A stretch of 64,000 nucleotides of DNA, taken from contig NZ_CP142860.1 in assembly GCF_036287215.1 (NCBI RefSeq), forward strand, positions 186,001 to 250,000, given 5' to 3'. The stretch is from Caproiciproducens sp. CPB-2 (lineage in GTDB: Bacteria > Bacillota > Clostridia > Oscillospirales > Acutalibacteraceae). Below the pieces are notes generated by a model, which was not told the DNA's origin, did no database searches, and saw nothing but the letters and a program-made list of their open reading frames with translations. This document shows, in pieces, positions 25,565-33,494 of this stretch. Within the stretch, counting starts at the first letter, position 1. Every line of letters starts with the position of its first letter. The position numbers and the translations under genes were made by a program.

Positions 25565-26917
25565 ATGGAACTCACCAAAATGCTTAAAATGGTCAGATTG
25601 ACCGAGGATGAATTGATCGGCGGCTTTGTGACCGTCAAAAAGAACCTCTATTACATTGTCCTTAACCGCAAGGATGAGGACGGCAAGCGCAGACCGCTTT
25701 GGATTTCTACCGAGCTTGAAGCCACCGAGGAAAATAAGGAGGAAGCGGAAAGCAAATGCCTGTCGGAAAGAATCCGATATTCGGTGGACTTAAAGAATGG
25801 CGTGGCTGAAATGCCCACCGCCAACTCCCAAAAAGCCACCGCAAAAAAAGCGGAGGACAACACCCCTGTGGAACAGCCCCGAAGTCCGTTGTTTGCGGAT
25901 TTGCTAAATGAATGGCTTGCCTTTCGCCATCCAAGCAATATTGTGATTGGCGAGGATTTTAACTTTGATAAGCAAATCAAGCTCAACACATGGGCTGGCT
26001 ATGCGGACAATATCAAGCACAACCTGTACCCGACCTTTATGGCCTACGGCTGCACAGTGCAGGAAGTCACGGTAGATTTGCTGAAAGGGTTTTACTCCAA
26101 CCGTCTTAAAAACGGCTTGAAGAAAGCCTCTGTCGCAAAGGACTACACGCTCATTAATCAGGCGCTAAACTACGCTATCAGCCGGAAGATGATTGATGTA
26201 AACCCTAACAGCGCAATTACCCTGCACAAGATTGAGAAGTATAACGCAGCCACGCTGAACGCTGAGCAAATGCAGCATTACCTTGAGTTTATTCAGGGCG
26301 ACATCATTGAAATAGCAATTCTGCTCGGCGGGTTTTACGGTATGCGTCGCAGCGAGTGTTTGGGAACGCGGGAATCACAGTTTGATTTTCAGCACGGATT
26401 TTTTCGGGCAAACCATACGGTTACGAAAGCAGTCATCGACGGCAAGAAGCTGTATATCCAGTCTGACAAGTTAAAAACCGATTTGAGTAACCGTACCTAT
26501 CCCCTTATCCCGTATGTTGAAGAACGAGTGAAGGCGAAAATCGCGGAGAACAAAGAACTGAGAGAACTTTGCGGGAACTCCTATAACCGGGAATGGCTTG
26601 GCTATCTCTGCGTTCACCAGTTAGGGGAAATCATCGACCCGGACTATATCACAAGCAGACACAACATCTTGCTGAAGAATGCCGGATTGCCACATGTGAG
26701 GTTTCACGACCTCCGCCACTCCTGTGTCGGGCTGATGATGGCGAATGAAGTCCCGATGGAGCGGATCAGGGATTGGGTAGGTCATAGCGACATCCGCACC
26801 ACCGTCAACACCTATGGCCACTTGGAGTATCACTCCAAGAAACAGACCGCCGAGATTATTGGCAACTCATTGACGGGAAAACTTTTGGCAAGAGAAACCG
26901 CATTGACAAACGGATAG
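25565..26917 (+). CDS. int: tyrosine site-specific integrase of the ICE
   Basis: A 450-residue phage/Tn916-type tyrosine recombinase. The catalytic residues are visible: Arg in GFYGMRRSECLG, His-x-x-Arg in FHDLRHSCVGLM, the second His in WVGHSDIRTT, and the nucleophile Tyr in NTYGHLEY. The N-terminus holds an arm-binding-type domain (KKNLYYIVLNRKDEDGKRRP) and a SAM-like core-binding domain (about 125-220). The start at ATG 25565 has AAAGGAGGAG directly upstream; the longer frame from 25490 lacks a site. It ends about 140 nt from a tRNA-Ser gene, the likely integration target. Confidence 0.95.
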   Translation: MELTKMLKMVRLTEDELIGGFVTVKKNLYYIVLNRKDEDGKRRPLWISTELEATEENKEEAESKCLSERIRYSVDLKNGVAEMPTANSQKATAKKAEDNTPVEQPRSPLFADLLNEWLAFRHPSNIVIGEDFNFDKQIKLNTWAGYADNIKHNLYPTFMAYGCTVQEVTVDLLKGFYSNRLKNGLKKASVAKDYTLINQALNYAISRKMIDVNPNSAITLHKIEKYNAATLNAEQMQHYLEFIQGDIIEIAILLGGFYGMRRSECLGTRESQFDFQHGFFRANHTVTKAVIDGKKLYIQSDKLKTDLSNRTYPLIPYVEERVKAKIAENKELRELCGNSYNREWLGYLCVHQLGEIIDPDYITSRHNILLKNAGLPHVRFHDLRHSCVGLMMANEVPMERIRDWVGHSDIRTTVNTYGHLEYHSKKQTAEIIGNSLTGKLLARETALTNG

Positions 26918-26974
26918 AACTGACAGCTCAAAAAGCCCGTAAACAGACGGTTTTTTGAAAGTGGTGGATAGAAC
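26912..26974 (+). repeat. integrase arm-type direct repeats, pair 1
   Basis: GGATAGAAC occurs at 26912-26920 (overlapping the int stop) and at 26966-26974, in the same orientation. Similar pairs precede each downstream tRNA-half copy, so these are probable arm sites bound by the N-terminal domain of the integrase. Confidence 0.5.
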
Positions 26975-27054
26975 CATGAACGGAGCAAGAAGAAAAATAA
27001 CACTGCACAAAAAGGGAGAAAGCCCACAATCCCTTGAGATTGCAGGCTTTCAAA

Positions 27055-27143
27055 TGGCGGAGAGGATGGGATTCGAACCCATGTGACGTTGCCGTCAAAC
27101 TGATTTCGAGTCAGCCCCGTTATGACCACTTCGATACCTCTCC
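27055..27143 (-). tRNA. tRNA-Ser (anticodon CGA)
   Basis: The minus strand folds as a full serine tRNA: acceptor GGAGAGG/CCTCTCC, anticodon loop CTCGAAA (anticodon CGA), long variable arm TGACG-GCAA-CGTCA, T arm TGGGTTCGAATCCCA, and an encoded CCA end (27055-27057). It lies just after the integrase and is the likely attachment site. Confidence 0.96.
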
Positions 27144-27168
27144 ATGTATAAAATTTTCAAACGCTCTC

Positions 27169-27188
27169 GGATAGAACTCAGATAGAAC
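27169..27188 (+). repeat. integrase arm-type direct repeats, pair 2
   Basis: GGATAGAAC (27169-27177) and GATAGAAC (27181-27188) share the repeat found after int and lie about 110-125 nt before the second tRNA-half copy. Confidence 0.5.
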
Positions 27189-27291
27189 AGCCCCAAAACT
27201 TGAGGTTATTCGAACTCCGAAAGCGGGAAAAACGCTGATTTCATGCGGCTTTCGGGCTGTGATACTTCCACTCGACCTCCTTCATTTCGAG

Positions 27292-27329
27292 TCAGTCCCG
27301 TTATGACCACTTCGATACCGCTCCGTATA
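27292..27329 (-). repeat. degraded copy of the tRNA-Ser 5' half (second att scar)
   Basis: The plus strand reads ATTTCGAGTCAGTCCCGTTA, then TGACCACTTCGATAC, almost identical to 27103-27137 of the tRNA. Similarity starts at the anticodon and runs to the 5' end; there is no 3' half. Confidence 0.75.
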
Positions 27330-27357
27330 TTTCTCACATCAGCTCACCTCAGAAATT

Positions 27358-27379
27358 GGGGAGAACAGATGGGGAGAAC
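27358..27379 (+). repeat. integrase arm-type direct repeats, pair 3
   Basis: GGGGAGAAC occurs at 27358-27366 and 27371-27379, 13 nt apart. The spacing and placement mirror pair 2, but the sequence has drifted, suggesting a related but different integrase. Confidence 0.5.
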
Positions 27380-27470
27380 GAGTAAAATATGAAATTATAA
27401 AACCCCGAAAAACCCAGTCATATCAAGGCTTTCCGAGCAGAGGCTTACGAAAAACGGTTTTGATTTCGAG

Positions 27471-27510
27471 TGCGGCTCGTTACGACCACTTCGATACGCT
27501 TCCATATGAA
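27471..27510 (-). repeat. degraded copy of the tRNA-Ser 5' half (third att scar)
   Basis: The plus strand reads TGATTTCGAG, diverges for about 10 nt, then CGTTACGACCACTTCGATAC, matching the tRNA 5' half with more changes than the second copy, so it may be older. Confidence 0.7.
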
Positions 27511-27610
27511 CGCTGATGATAAGAATTCCGGTGGCTACTGTAGAGCCACTTATACATTTTATCGATTCGGGACGTAAAAGTCAAGTGTTTTTCAAGTTTC
27601 ATAAGACTGT

Positions 27611-27647
27611 AAAAAATTCCGGCACAGCATAGGATGTTGTGCCGGAA
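27611..27647 (-). terminator. minus-strand terminator-like hairpin before cwlJ
   Basis: TTCCGGCACA (27617-27626) pairs with TGTGCCGGAA (27638-27647). A6 at 27611-27616 gives a U run on the minus strand. No minus-strand gene now lies upstream of it, so it may be a relic. Confidence 0.5.
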
Positions 27648-27701
27648 GAGCAGTAAAGAACATATTATGCCATTAGACAACTTCTAAAATCAGGTGATAA
27701 T

Positions 27702-28148
27702 ATGCCATTAACAACAAGAGAACTTTTAGCGAAACTAATCAAATGCGAAGCGGGCGGAGAAGGAGACAACGGGATGCGCGCAGTCGCCTCCGTGATTGTC
27801 AACCGCGCACAGGTCCCTAACGGGGAATTTGCCCGCGTAAGCAACGGCGGCGATATCCGCGCCATTATTGAACAGCAGGGCCAGTTTACCTGCATGAAAG
27901 AGGTAGTCGCCGGCGCTTACAATGCTCAGAACGTATGGAATATGGACCCTGAGGAAGTCCACTATGCAATAGCGGACTGGGCGATCGCGGGGAACATTTT
28001 TTCCGGTGTCGGAAACTCCCTCTTCTACTTCAACCCGTTTAATCCCCAATGCCCGCCTTACTTCCCGCCGGGAGGGGCCGGCGTGATTTTCAACAGAATT
28101 AATCAGCACTGTTACTATTCTCCTACCTCAGTATACGCGACTACATGA
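27702..28148 (+). CDS. cwlJ: CwlJ-like spore cortex-lytic hydrolase (SleB/Hydrolase_2 family)
   Basis: A 148-residue protein made almost entirely of the SleB/CwlJ catalytic domain, without the N-terminal peptidoglycan-binding part of SleB, which matches CwlJ. The catalytic glutamate is in LIKCEAGGEGDNGMRAV, followed by ASVIVNRAQ. CwlJ degrades spore cortex peptidoglycan in germination and in Bacillus depends on GerQ. Here a gerQ homologue follows 18 nt downstream, supporting both calls. ATG 27702 is preceded by TCAGGTGATA. The pair marks the organism as a spore former. Confidence 0.9.
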   Translation: MPLTTRELLAKLIKCEAGGEGDNGMRAVASVIVNRAQVPNGEFARVSNGGDIRAIIEQQGQFTCMKEVVAGAYNAQNVWNMDPEEVHYAIADWAIAGNIFSGVGNSLFYFNPFNPQCPPYFPPGGAGVIFNRINQHCYYSPTSVYATT

Positions 28149-28166
28149 TTCTAAGGAGGAATCAAA

Positions 28167-28775
28167 ATGATGGACAATAATAATGCGGTCGGCGAATACA
28201 AAATGCCCCCATGCCAGGCCGCTCTTTATCCCACGGCGGAAACCATGAAAAATACGCCGTCTGTCATGGAAGCCGTTGCGAGCTACAATTATATGAATCC
28301 TATCCAACAGCAGAAGCAGCCTGCGCAATCAGCCCAGCAATTTCCCGTGGCTTCCCTTCCGCAGACGGGAATGCTGCAATCCGTGACAGGCACAGGGACC
28401 GGGCAGCAAACCGGCGCCGCTATGCCGCAGATGCCGTCGCCGCAATCGGGCATAGGGATCATGCGGCAGTCCGGAGACGGGGTACCGCAAACGGTAGGCG
28501 GTCAGCAGGCGACAACGTCGGCGACACAGGTTCAGACCGGAATGCCGCCGAGCGTGGTTACGCCGGACAGCCTGCAATATCTGAACGGTTTTTTAAGAAC
28601 GCAGATCGGCCGGCCGGTACTCGTTACTTTTTTGGTGGGAACCAATACGCTGACAGACCGGACCGGTACCCTGCTGGGTGTCGGTATCAACTATATTCTG
28701 ATCCGGGAGACCCGGACCGACGACATTCTTGCGTGCGATTTCTACAATATCAAATTTATCAGGTTCTACTATTAA
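28167..28775 (+). CDS. gerQ: GerQ-like spore coat protein
   Basis: A 202-residue protein whose C-terminal 65 residues match GerQ (YwdL): YLNGFLRTQIGRPVLVTFLV, then LTDRTGTLLGVGINYILIRE and ending NIKFIRFYY. The N-terminal two thirds are Gln-, Pro- and Met-rich low-complexity sequence, typical of cross-linked coat proteins. GerQ is needed to place CwlJ in the spore coat. AAGGAGGAA precedes ATG 28167. It is expected to be under mother-cell sporulation control, though I could not place a sigma-E or sigma-K promoter with confidence. Confidence 0.9.
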   Translation: MMDNNNAVGEYKMPPCQAALYPTAETMKNTPSVMEAVASYNYMNPIQQQKQPAQSAQQFPVASLPQTGMLQSVTGTGTGQQTGAAMPQMPSPQSGIGIMRQSGDGVPQTVGGQQATTSATQVQTGMPPSVVTPDSLQYLNGFLRTQIGRPVLVTFLVGTNTLTDRTGTLLGVGINYILIRETRTDDILACDFYNIKFIRFYY

Positions 28776-28792
28776 TTCGGAAGTGTTTTGTC

Positions 28793-28836
28793 TCCCTTCA
28801 CGGGCCCGTGCAAGCCGCAGGGCCCGTAAAAGGGAG
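28793..28836. terminator. bidirectional terminator between gerQ and the lipoprotein gene
   Basis: TCCCTTCACGGGCCC pairs with GGGCCCGTAAAAGGGA (one bulge), with T-rich flank before and between convergent genes. Confidence 0.65.
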
Positions 28837-28853
28837 TGAAACCGGCGATTGCT

Positions 28854-29675
28854 CTAACCGGCGGCTTGCACCGTTCGGGCGGCCGAGGCGTCGGCGGGCA
28901 GCTCCACAGCGGGCGCCTTGCCGATTCCTTCGATATTTCCGCTGATCTCACATTTGGAGACGGTCACCGCGGTACCGCTTCCGTCTATATTCTGAAAAAT
29001 CTTGTTGACCGCTTCGGTCGCGTCAAGCTCCACCCTCACAATCTGGCTGGAAGCCTCGTCAACGTAGCAGTAGCCGTAAATGGGGGGCGCGCTGTCCAGC
29101 AGGGTCTGCACCACCGTCTGGGAGCCCTGGGACATGCCCGTGGCGGTGACGATATTTTCAATCGTACTGCGCAGCACTTCCTTCTGGAAGGTTAGTTCTA
29201 TTTTATGTACCTTCTGCGAATCCAATACCGTTTCCCGTACATATTTCTGACCGGAAACATTGCCGAGAAGCCGCAGAATGTCGATTTGTTCCAGCGGGGT
29301 GGAGGCGACGCCCTCTGCGGAGGTCTTCTGCCAGCCGCTGCCCGCGTTTGAATAGAACCATACGCCGTCGCTTTCGGTGACGGTGTAAGACACGCTGCTG
29401 CCCGTTACGCCGCCCAGAAGCGAGGTCTGGGTGGATTTCAGTGCGAACGGCTTCGCCCAGTAAACGCTGGTGCTGCCGGTTTGATAGGTGTACGGTTTGC
29501 TGTCCGCGGTGAATTCCAGCGTATTGTCAATGGCAGCGGTACAGTTCTGAATGGCGTTGGCGTTGGTTTTCGCTTCGCGCATCAGCACGCCGGCGTCCGC
29601 TTTTGTGCCGCAGGCGGACAGCCCCGGCAAAAGCGCCGCTGCCAGAAGGAAGCTTACAAATTTTGAAATCTTCAT
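28854..29675 (-). CDS. secreted lipoprotein, DUF6612/LolA-like
   Basis: A 273-residue lipoprotein. The signal peptide ends in a lipobox (LLPGLSACG, Cys22). The mature part is rich in beta-strand patterns with alternating polar and hydrophobic residues (SVYWAKPFALKSTQTS; YGYCYVDEASSQIVRVELDA), as in LolA/LppX-like or DUF6612 lipoproteins that hold hydrophobic ligands. The precise family is uncertain and no function is known. It is convergent with gerQ and divergent from the DUF815 ATPase, and forms a single-gene unit. Confidence 0.72.
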   Translation of the reverse strand: MKISKFVSFLLAAALLPGLSACGTKADAGVLMREAKTNANAIQNCTAAIDNTLEFTADSKPYTYQTGSTSVYWAKPFALKSTQTSLLGGVTGSSVSYTVTESDGVWFYSNAGSGWQKTSAEGVASTPLEQIDILRLLGNVSGQKYVRETVLDSQKVHKIELTFQKEVLRSTIENIVTATGMSQGSQTVVQTLLDSAPPIYGYCYVDEASSQIVRVELDATEAVNKIFQNIDGSGTAVTVSKCEISGNIEGIGKAPAVELPADASAARTVQAAG

Positions 29676-29699
29676 CCTTTACCTCTTTATTTCTCTTTC

Positions 29700-29797
29700 C
29701 CTACAGCATTTTCAGTCGATTTTACGACAAGATTGTGTTCCTCCCCCGCCTTCGGCGGGGGAGGAACACATTTTGTCTCGTAAACTGAAATAAAACT
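29700..29797. repeat. long palindromic repeat (copy 1 of an interspersed family)
   Basis: The core is a 17-bp perfect stem TGTGTTCCTCCCCCGCC (29734-29750) / GGCGGGGGAGGAACACA (29754-29770) around TTC, nested in outer imperfect arms (TTTACGACAA ... TTGTCTCGTAAA; TTTTCAGT ... ACTGAAA). Its left part (CCTACAGCATTTTCAGTCGA, then TTTTACGACAAGATTG) aligns with the repeat at 42809-42876. Confidence 0.65.
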
Positions 29798-29929
29798 AAT
29801 ATATTATGAATATCATATCAAATTTTTACTGGAATCGCAACCCAATTGCATCCCATAACTTGACATAATACCCGCAACAAGGGTAAAATAACAGATATTA
29901 AGTTTATAAAGATTGAAAGGGAGTTTTGC

Positions 29930-31180
29930 ATGAATGAAAGGAAGCTGGCCGCAGCGAAAATGGCGTCCCTTTCCGTTTATAAGGGCATTCTGAACCGCAC
30001 GGTCCCCAAAGCATTTTATCGGCTTCTCTGGTCGGCGGACCGGTCCGAGGAGGAATTTCTGAACGCCTGGGGGGATTTTTTCGCCGTGCTTTGCGAGCGC
30101 GGGTACAGCGAAAACTTTGCCGGGTGCATGACCGGCACGGCGCTGTATGACGAAAACGCGTATTCCCTTGCCGCGGCGGCCGGAACCACCGGCTTTCCGC
30201 AGCCGCTGATGAACGCGGTGGAACGCGACCTGCGGATTATTCTGGATATTTCTTCGATCACCCCGGAGCAGCTTCTGAACGGCTGCGGGTTTGAACAGGA
30301 CATTTCCCCGCTGCGTCTGCCCGGGTGGAAAACCGGCGAACCGGTGAGCGCGCTTCAGGGCGACCTGAAGGACAGCATCCGGAAGATGACGGAATATTAC
30401 CGCGAAAACGGCTGCGGGATGTATGCCCGCTACCGCGCGTTTATCTGGCGGGATAAAAAAATCCAGCCGGTCGCGTATCCCGACAAAACGTCGCTTGCCG
30501 ACCTGAAAGGGTACGAGCTGCAGCGCGGGCTGGCGACGGACAACACCCTTTCCTTTTTACAGGGGCTCCCCGCCAACAACTGCCTGCTGTACGGCGACCG
30601 CGGGACGGGAAAATCCTCCACGGTCAAGGCGCTGCTGAATGCCTATTACACAAGGGGCCTGCGGATGATTGAAATGCCGAAGGAATCCCTGATGGATTTT
30701 CCGCTTCTGGTCGATCAGATCGCCGCAATCCCGATGAAATTCATTATTTTTATCGACGATCTCTCTTTTTCGAAGCAGAACGATACTTATGCCGCGCTGA
30801 AGGCGGTGCTGGAGGGCGGTCTGGCGGCAAGGCCGGAAAACACGCTCATTTACGCCACCTCCAACCGCCGCCATCTGGTGCGGGAGACCTTTTCCGACCG
30901 GGAGGGCGACGAAGTCCACCGCGGCGACACCATGCAGGAAAGCCTTTCGCTGGCGGACCGCTTCGGACTTTCCATCAGCTTTACCCTGCCGGACAGGGAG
31001 CGCTATCTGGAGATTATCCGGCTGCTGGCAAGACAGCGGCGGCTGGAAGCGCACATGAGCGAGCTGGAAAAAGGGGCGGAGCGCTGGGCCACCGCGCGCG
31101 GCGGGCGTTCCCCGCGCTGCGCCAGGCAGTATATCGACGACGCGGAAGCGCGTATCAGGCGCGGACAGAAGATTTCATAA
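29930..31180 (+). CDS. DUF815-family AAA+ ATPase
   Basis: A 416-residue protein of the DUF815 ATP-binding family. Walker A is LLYGDRGTGKSSTVK (about residue 222) and Walker B is KFIIFIDDLSF; ATSNRRHLVRE is the sensor-1 region and the C-terminus carries the arginine-rich WATARGGRSPRCARQYIDD typical of the family. The N-terminal 200 residues are specific to the group. Its cellular role is not established. It begins with ATG 29930 after AAAGGGAG and is 20 nt before the lipoprotein gene, so the two may be cotranscribed. Confidence 0.88.
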   Translation: MNERKLAAAKMASLSVYKGILNRTVPKAFYRLLWSADRSEEEFLNAWGDFFAVLCERGYSENFAGCMTGTALYDENAYSLAAAAGTTGFPQPLMNAVERDLRIILDISSITPEQLLNGCGFEQDISPLRLPGWKTGEPVSALQGDLKDSIRKMTEYYRENGCGMYARYRAFIWRDKKIQPVAYPDKTSLADLKGYELQRGLATDNTLSFLQGLPANNCLLYGDRGTGKSSTVKALLNAYYTRGLRMIEMPKESLMDFPLLVDQIAAIPMKFIIFIDDLSFSKQNDTYAALKAVLEGGLAARPENTLIYATSNRRHLVRETFSDREGDEVHRGDTMQESLSLADRFGLSISFTLPDRERYLEIIRLLARQRRLEAHMSELEKGAERWATARGGRSPRCARQYIDDAEARIRRGQKIS

Positions 31181-31200
31181 GAGACGGAAAGGAGCATACC

Positions 31201-32457
31201 ATGCTGAAAAAAATAACGGCGGTATTTCTGTGTATCGCCATTGCCGCGGGGGCCCTTGCGGCCTGCGGGCCGAAAAACGATATCTCTTCCGGCGCCGGGA
31301 CCAAGGATTTCCCGGTAACCATCGGGAACGTCACCATCAGTGAGGAACCGGCGGGGGTCGCGGTGCTTTCTCCGAACATTGCCGACGTGATTCTCGCGAT
31401 CGGGTACGAAGCCCAGCTGAAGGCGAAGAGCGCGCAGTGCACCCAGAGCGACCTTTCCGTTTTGCCGGACGTGACTTTGGACGACGCGCAGAAAATCAAG
31501 GCCCTCGGGGCGCAGCTGGTATTTACCGACGCCAAGCCCACCGACGAACAGCTGTCCGCGCTGAACAAAGAAGGGATCGCGGTGCTCACCGTCGCGAAAG
31601 CGACCGGCAGGGAGGACCTGGACAGGCTTTATTCCCAGGTCGGCGCGGCCATGAAGGGCGCGAAAACCGGTTATGAAAAGGGCAGGAAAGTTTCTCAGGG
31701 GATTTTCCTTACCATTGACGATATCAGCCGCATTATCCCCTCCAGCGACACGCCGACCACCGTCGCGTATCTTTACGATACACAGGGCGGGGCCGTTACC
31801 GGCGACACTCTGGAGGGCAAGCTGATTGAATCCGCGGGGCTGGTCAACGCCGCTTCCGACGGTACGGGAAATCAGCTTTCCGCCGGCGCCCTGCTGCTGG
31901 CGGATCCGAAATACATATTCTGCCCGACCGGCTTAAAGGCAAAGCTGGCGGCGTCCGAGGAGTACAAAAAGCTCGGCGCGGTCAGGGAGGGCCGGGTTTA
32001 CGAAATGGACCCGAACCGGATGCTCCTGCAGGGCAGGGGGATGATCGAGGCGGTCAGCTTCATGGCCGGAACCGTTTATCCGGAGCTTCTCGAAGGCACG
32101 GAGGCTTCCAGCGCGCCGTCCGTTTCGTCCAGCCCGTCTTCCTCCGGTACGGAATCCCAGCCTTCTGCCTCTACAGGCAATCAGAGCAGTTCCTCTTCCT
32201 CCGCTTCTTCCACGGCGGCGGGAAATACCAATCTTACGCTGAAAAAAGGCGATAAGAACGACGAGGTCCTGAAGATGCAGAACCGGCTGAAAGAGCTCGG
32301 CTATATGTTTGTGACCCCGACCGGCGAATTCGCCGAGGGCACCGAGCAGAGCGTGAAGGATTTCCAGCTGCTGAACGGACTTGTGGTCACCGGCGTTGCC
32401 GACCCGGAGATGCTGAAGCTGCTGTATTCGGCAAACCCGGTTCCGCGTAAGGATTGA
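31201..32457 (+). CDS. metal/cobalamin-receptor-like lipoprotein with C-terminal peptidoglycan-binding domain
   Basis: A 418-residue fusion. A lipoprotein signal (AGALAACG, Cys about 22) leads to a helical-backbone metal receptor domain as in FhuD/BtuF substrate-binding proteins (VAVLSPNIADVILAIGYEAQ; EGRVYEMDPNRMLLQGRG). A Ser/Pro-rich linker (about 300-345) follows, then a PG_binding_1 domain (LKKGDKNDEVLKMQNRLKEL) at about 348-412. No ABC permease or ATPase genes are adjacent, so it may act as a wall-bound scavenger or a sensor, or share a transporter encoded elsewhere. The start follows GAAAGGAGC. Confidence 0.85.
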   Translation: MLKKITAVFLCIAIAAGALAACGPKNDISSGAGTKDFPVTIGNVTISEEPAGVAVLSPNIADVILAIGYEAQLKAKSAQCTQSDLSVLPDVTLDDAQKIKALGAQLVFTDAKPTDEQLSALNKEGIAVLTVAKATGREDLDRLYSQVGAAMKGAKTGYEKGRKVSQGIFLTIDDISRIIPSSDTPTTVAYLYDTQGGAVTGDTLEGKLIESAGLVNAASDGTGNQLSAGALLLADPKYIFCPTGLKAKLAASEEYKKLGAVREGRVYEMDPNRMLLQGRGMIEAVSFMAGTVYPELLEGTEASSAPSVSSSPSSSGTESQPSASTGNQSSSSSSASSTAAGNTNLTLKKGDKNDEVLKMQNRLKELGYMFVTPTGEFAEGTEQSVKDFQLLNGLVVTGVADPEMLKLLYSANPVPRKD

Positions 32458-32568
32458 GGAAAAACATAAAAGGCCTTGTACATTCTATATGTGAACCGCA
32501 TCCCGTCAAGAGGACAATGAAAAACTATAAAAATTTTCTGGACAGTGGCGTAAGCTGCTGTCCACTTT

Positions 32569-33494
32569 TTATGCAGCAAGATAACGTTCGTATTTCTCCA
32601 TCGGTGTGAGGACACCCAGATTACGTTGAACACGCCGGGTATTGTAATAGCGGATATAATCCTCAATCATCTGGATAAGAGCCTGTTTGCTGGTGAACCG
32701 TTTGCCGTAATAGCGTTCACGCTTCAGAATGCCCCAGAAGCCTTCCATTGGACCGTTGTCAATGCAGTGTGCCACGCGGGACATGCTTTGTGTCATACCG
32801 GCTTTGTCAATTTTGTGATGAAAAGTACGGTTCGTGTACTGGTATCCCCGGTCACTGTGAAACAGGGGATGTGCGTCCGGATTTTTCCCGACAGCTTTGT
32901 CAAAGGTCTTGAATACGAGAGGATTGTCATTACGCTCACTAATTACGAAAGCTACGATGCGCCTGTCATAGAGATCTAAAACAGCACTGAGGTAAACCTT
33001 GTGTACTTCAAGACCTTCGTACCACTTAAATTCAGTAACGTCGGTGAGCCACTTCTCATTCGGCTGAGAGGCGAAAAACTGGCGGTCAAGAAGGTTTTCG
33101 GCAAGATACTGCGGATTCTTTGCCTGCCTTGTGCAACCGTGGTTGTTGTACTTGATGGTGGATTTTATGTTCTTTGCCCGACAGATGCGAAGTACCCTCT
33201 TGTCATTGATGTGGATATCGTGGTCGTGTCGCAAATCATCGTTGATACGGCGGTAGCCTTTGTCTGGGCTTTCCATATGGATTTTCTCGATCTTTTCCGC
33301 AAGCCACTCGTTTTCGGCAATCCTGCGGCTTTGGTTCCCCGACGCCCATTTATTGTAGGCGGAACGGGCGACATGAAGTAGCTTACAGGCAGTCTCGATG
33401 GGATATCCCGCTTCCGCACGGCATTCTTTTATGGATGTGTAAATATGGCCTTGCCTTACTTGCGAGAGGCATCCCTCCTCTCCACCTCGTCCAA
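32569..33494 (-). CDS. IS3-family transposase OrfB (DDE integrase core)
   Basis: Catalytic subunit made by -1 frameshifting from orfA. The frame is open from the A7 slip site through QGHIYTSIKECRAEAGYPIE, the HTH_21-like GYRRINDDL, and the rve DDE core: Asp in WLTDVTEF, Asp in HSDRGYQYTN, and Glu in DNGPMEGFWGILK. It ends YYNTRRVQRNLGVLTP, the family's C-terminal motif. A separately initiated product could begin at ATG 33276. No stop interrupts the frame, so the element may be active. Confidence 0.88.

Larger units (their letters stand above)
27144..27701. other. tRNA-Ser attachment-scar region
   Basis: No gene is seen. The stretch has two tandem units of about 180-190 nt, each made of paired GAGAAC/ATAGAAC-type repeats followed by a degraded copy of the 5' half of tRNA-Ser, and then a hairpin near 27617-27647. 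It reads as the remains of successive integrations into the same tRNA gene. Confidence 0.6.

Noticed and set aside
27102..27510. Three spaced similar units, considered as a CRISPR array
   Set aside because: The units are tRNA-Ser halves with diverging sequence and 150-nt intervals, and no cas genes are present.
28211..28945. 244-codon frame overlapping gerQ in another phase
   Set aside because: Arg/Asp/Ala-rich composition typical of an out-of-frame reading; gerQ has a clear family match and ribosome site.
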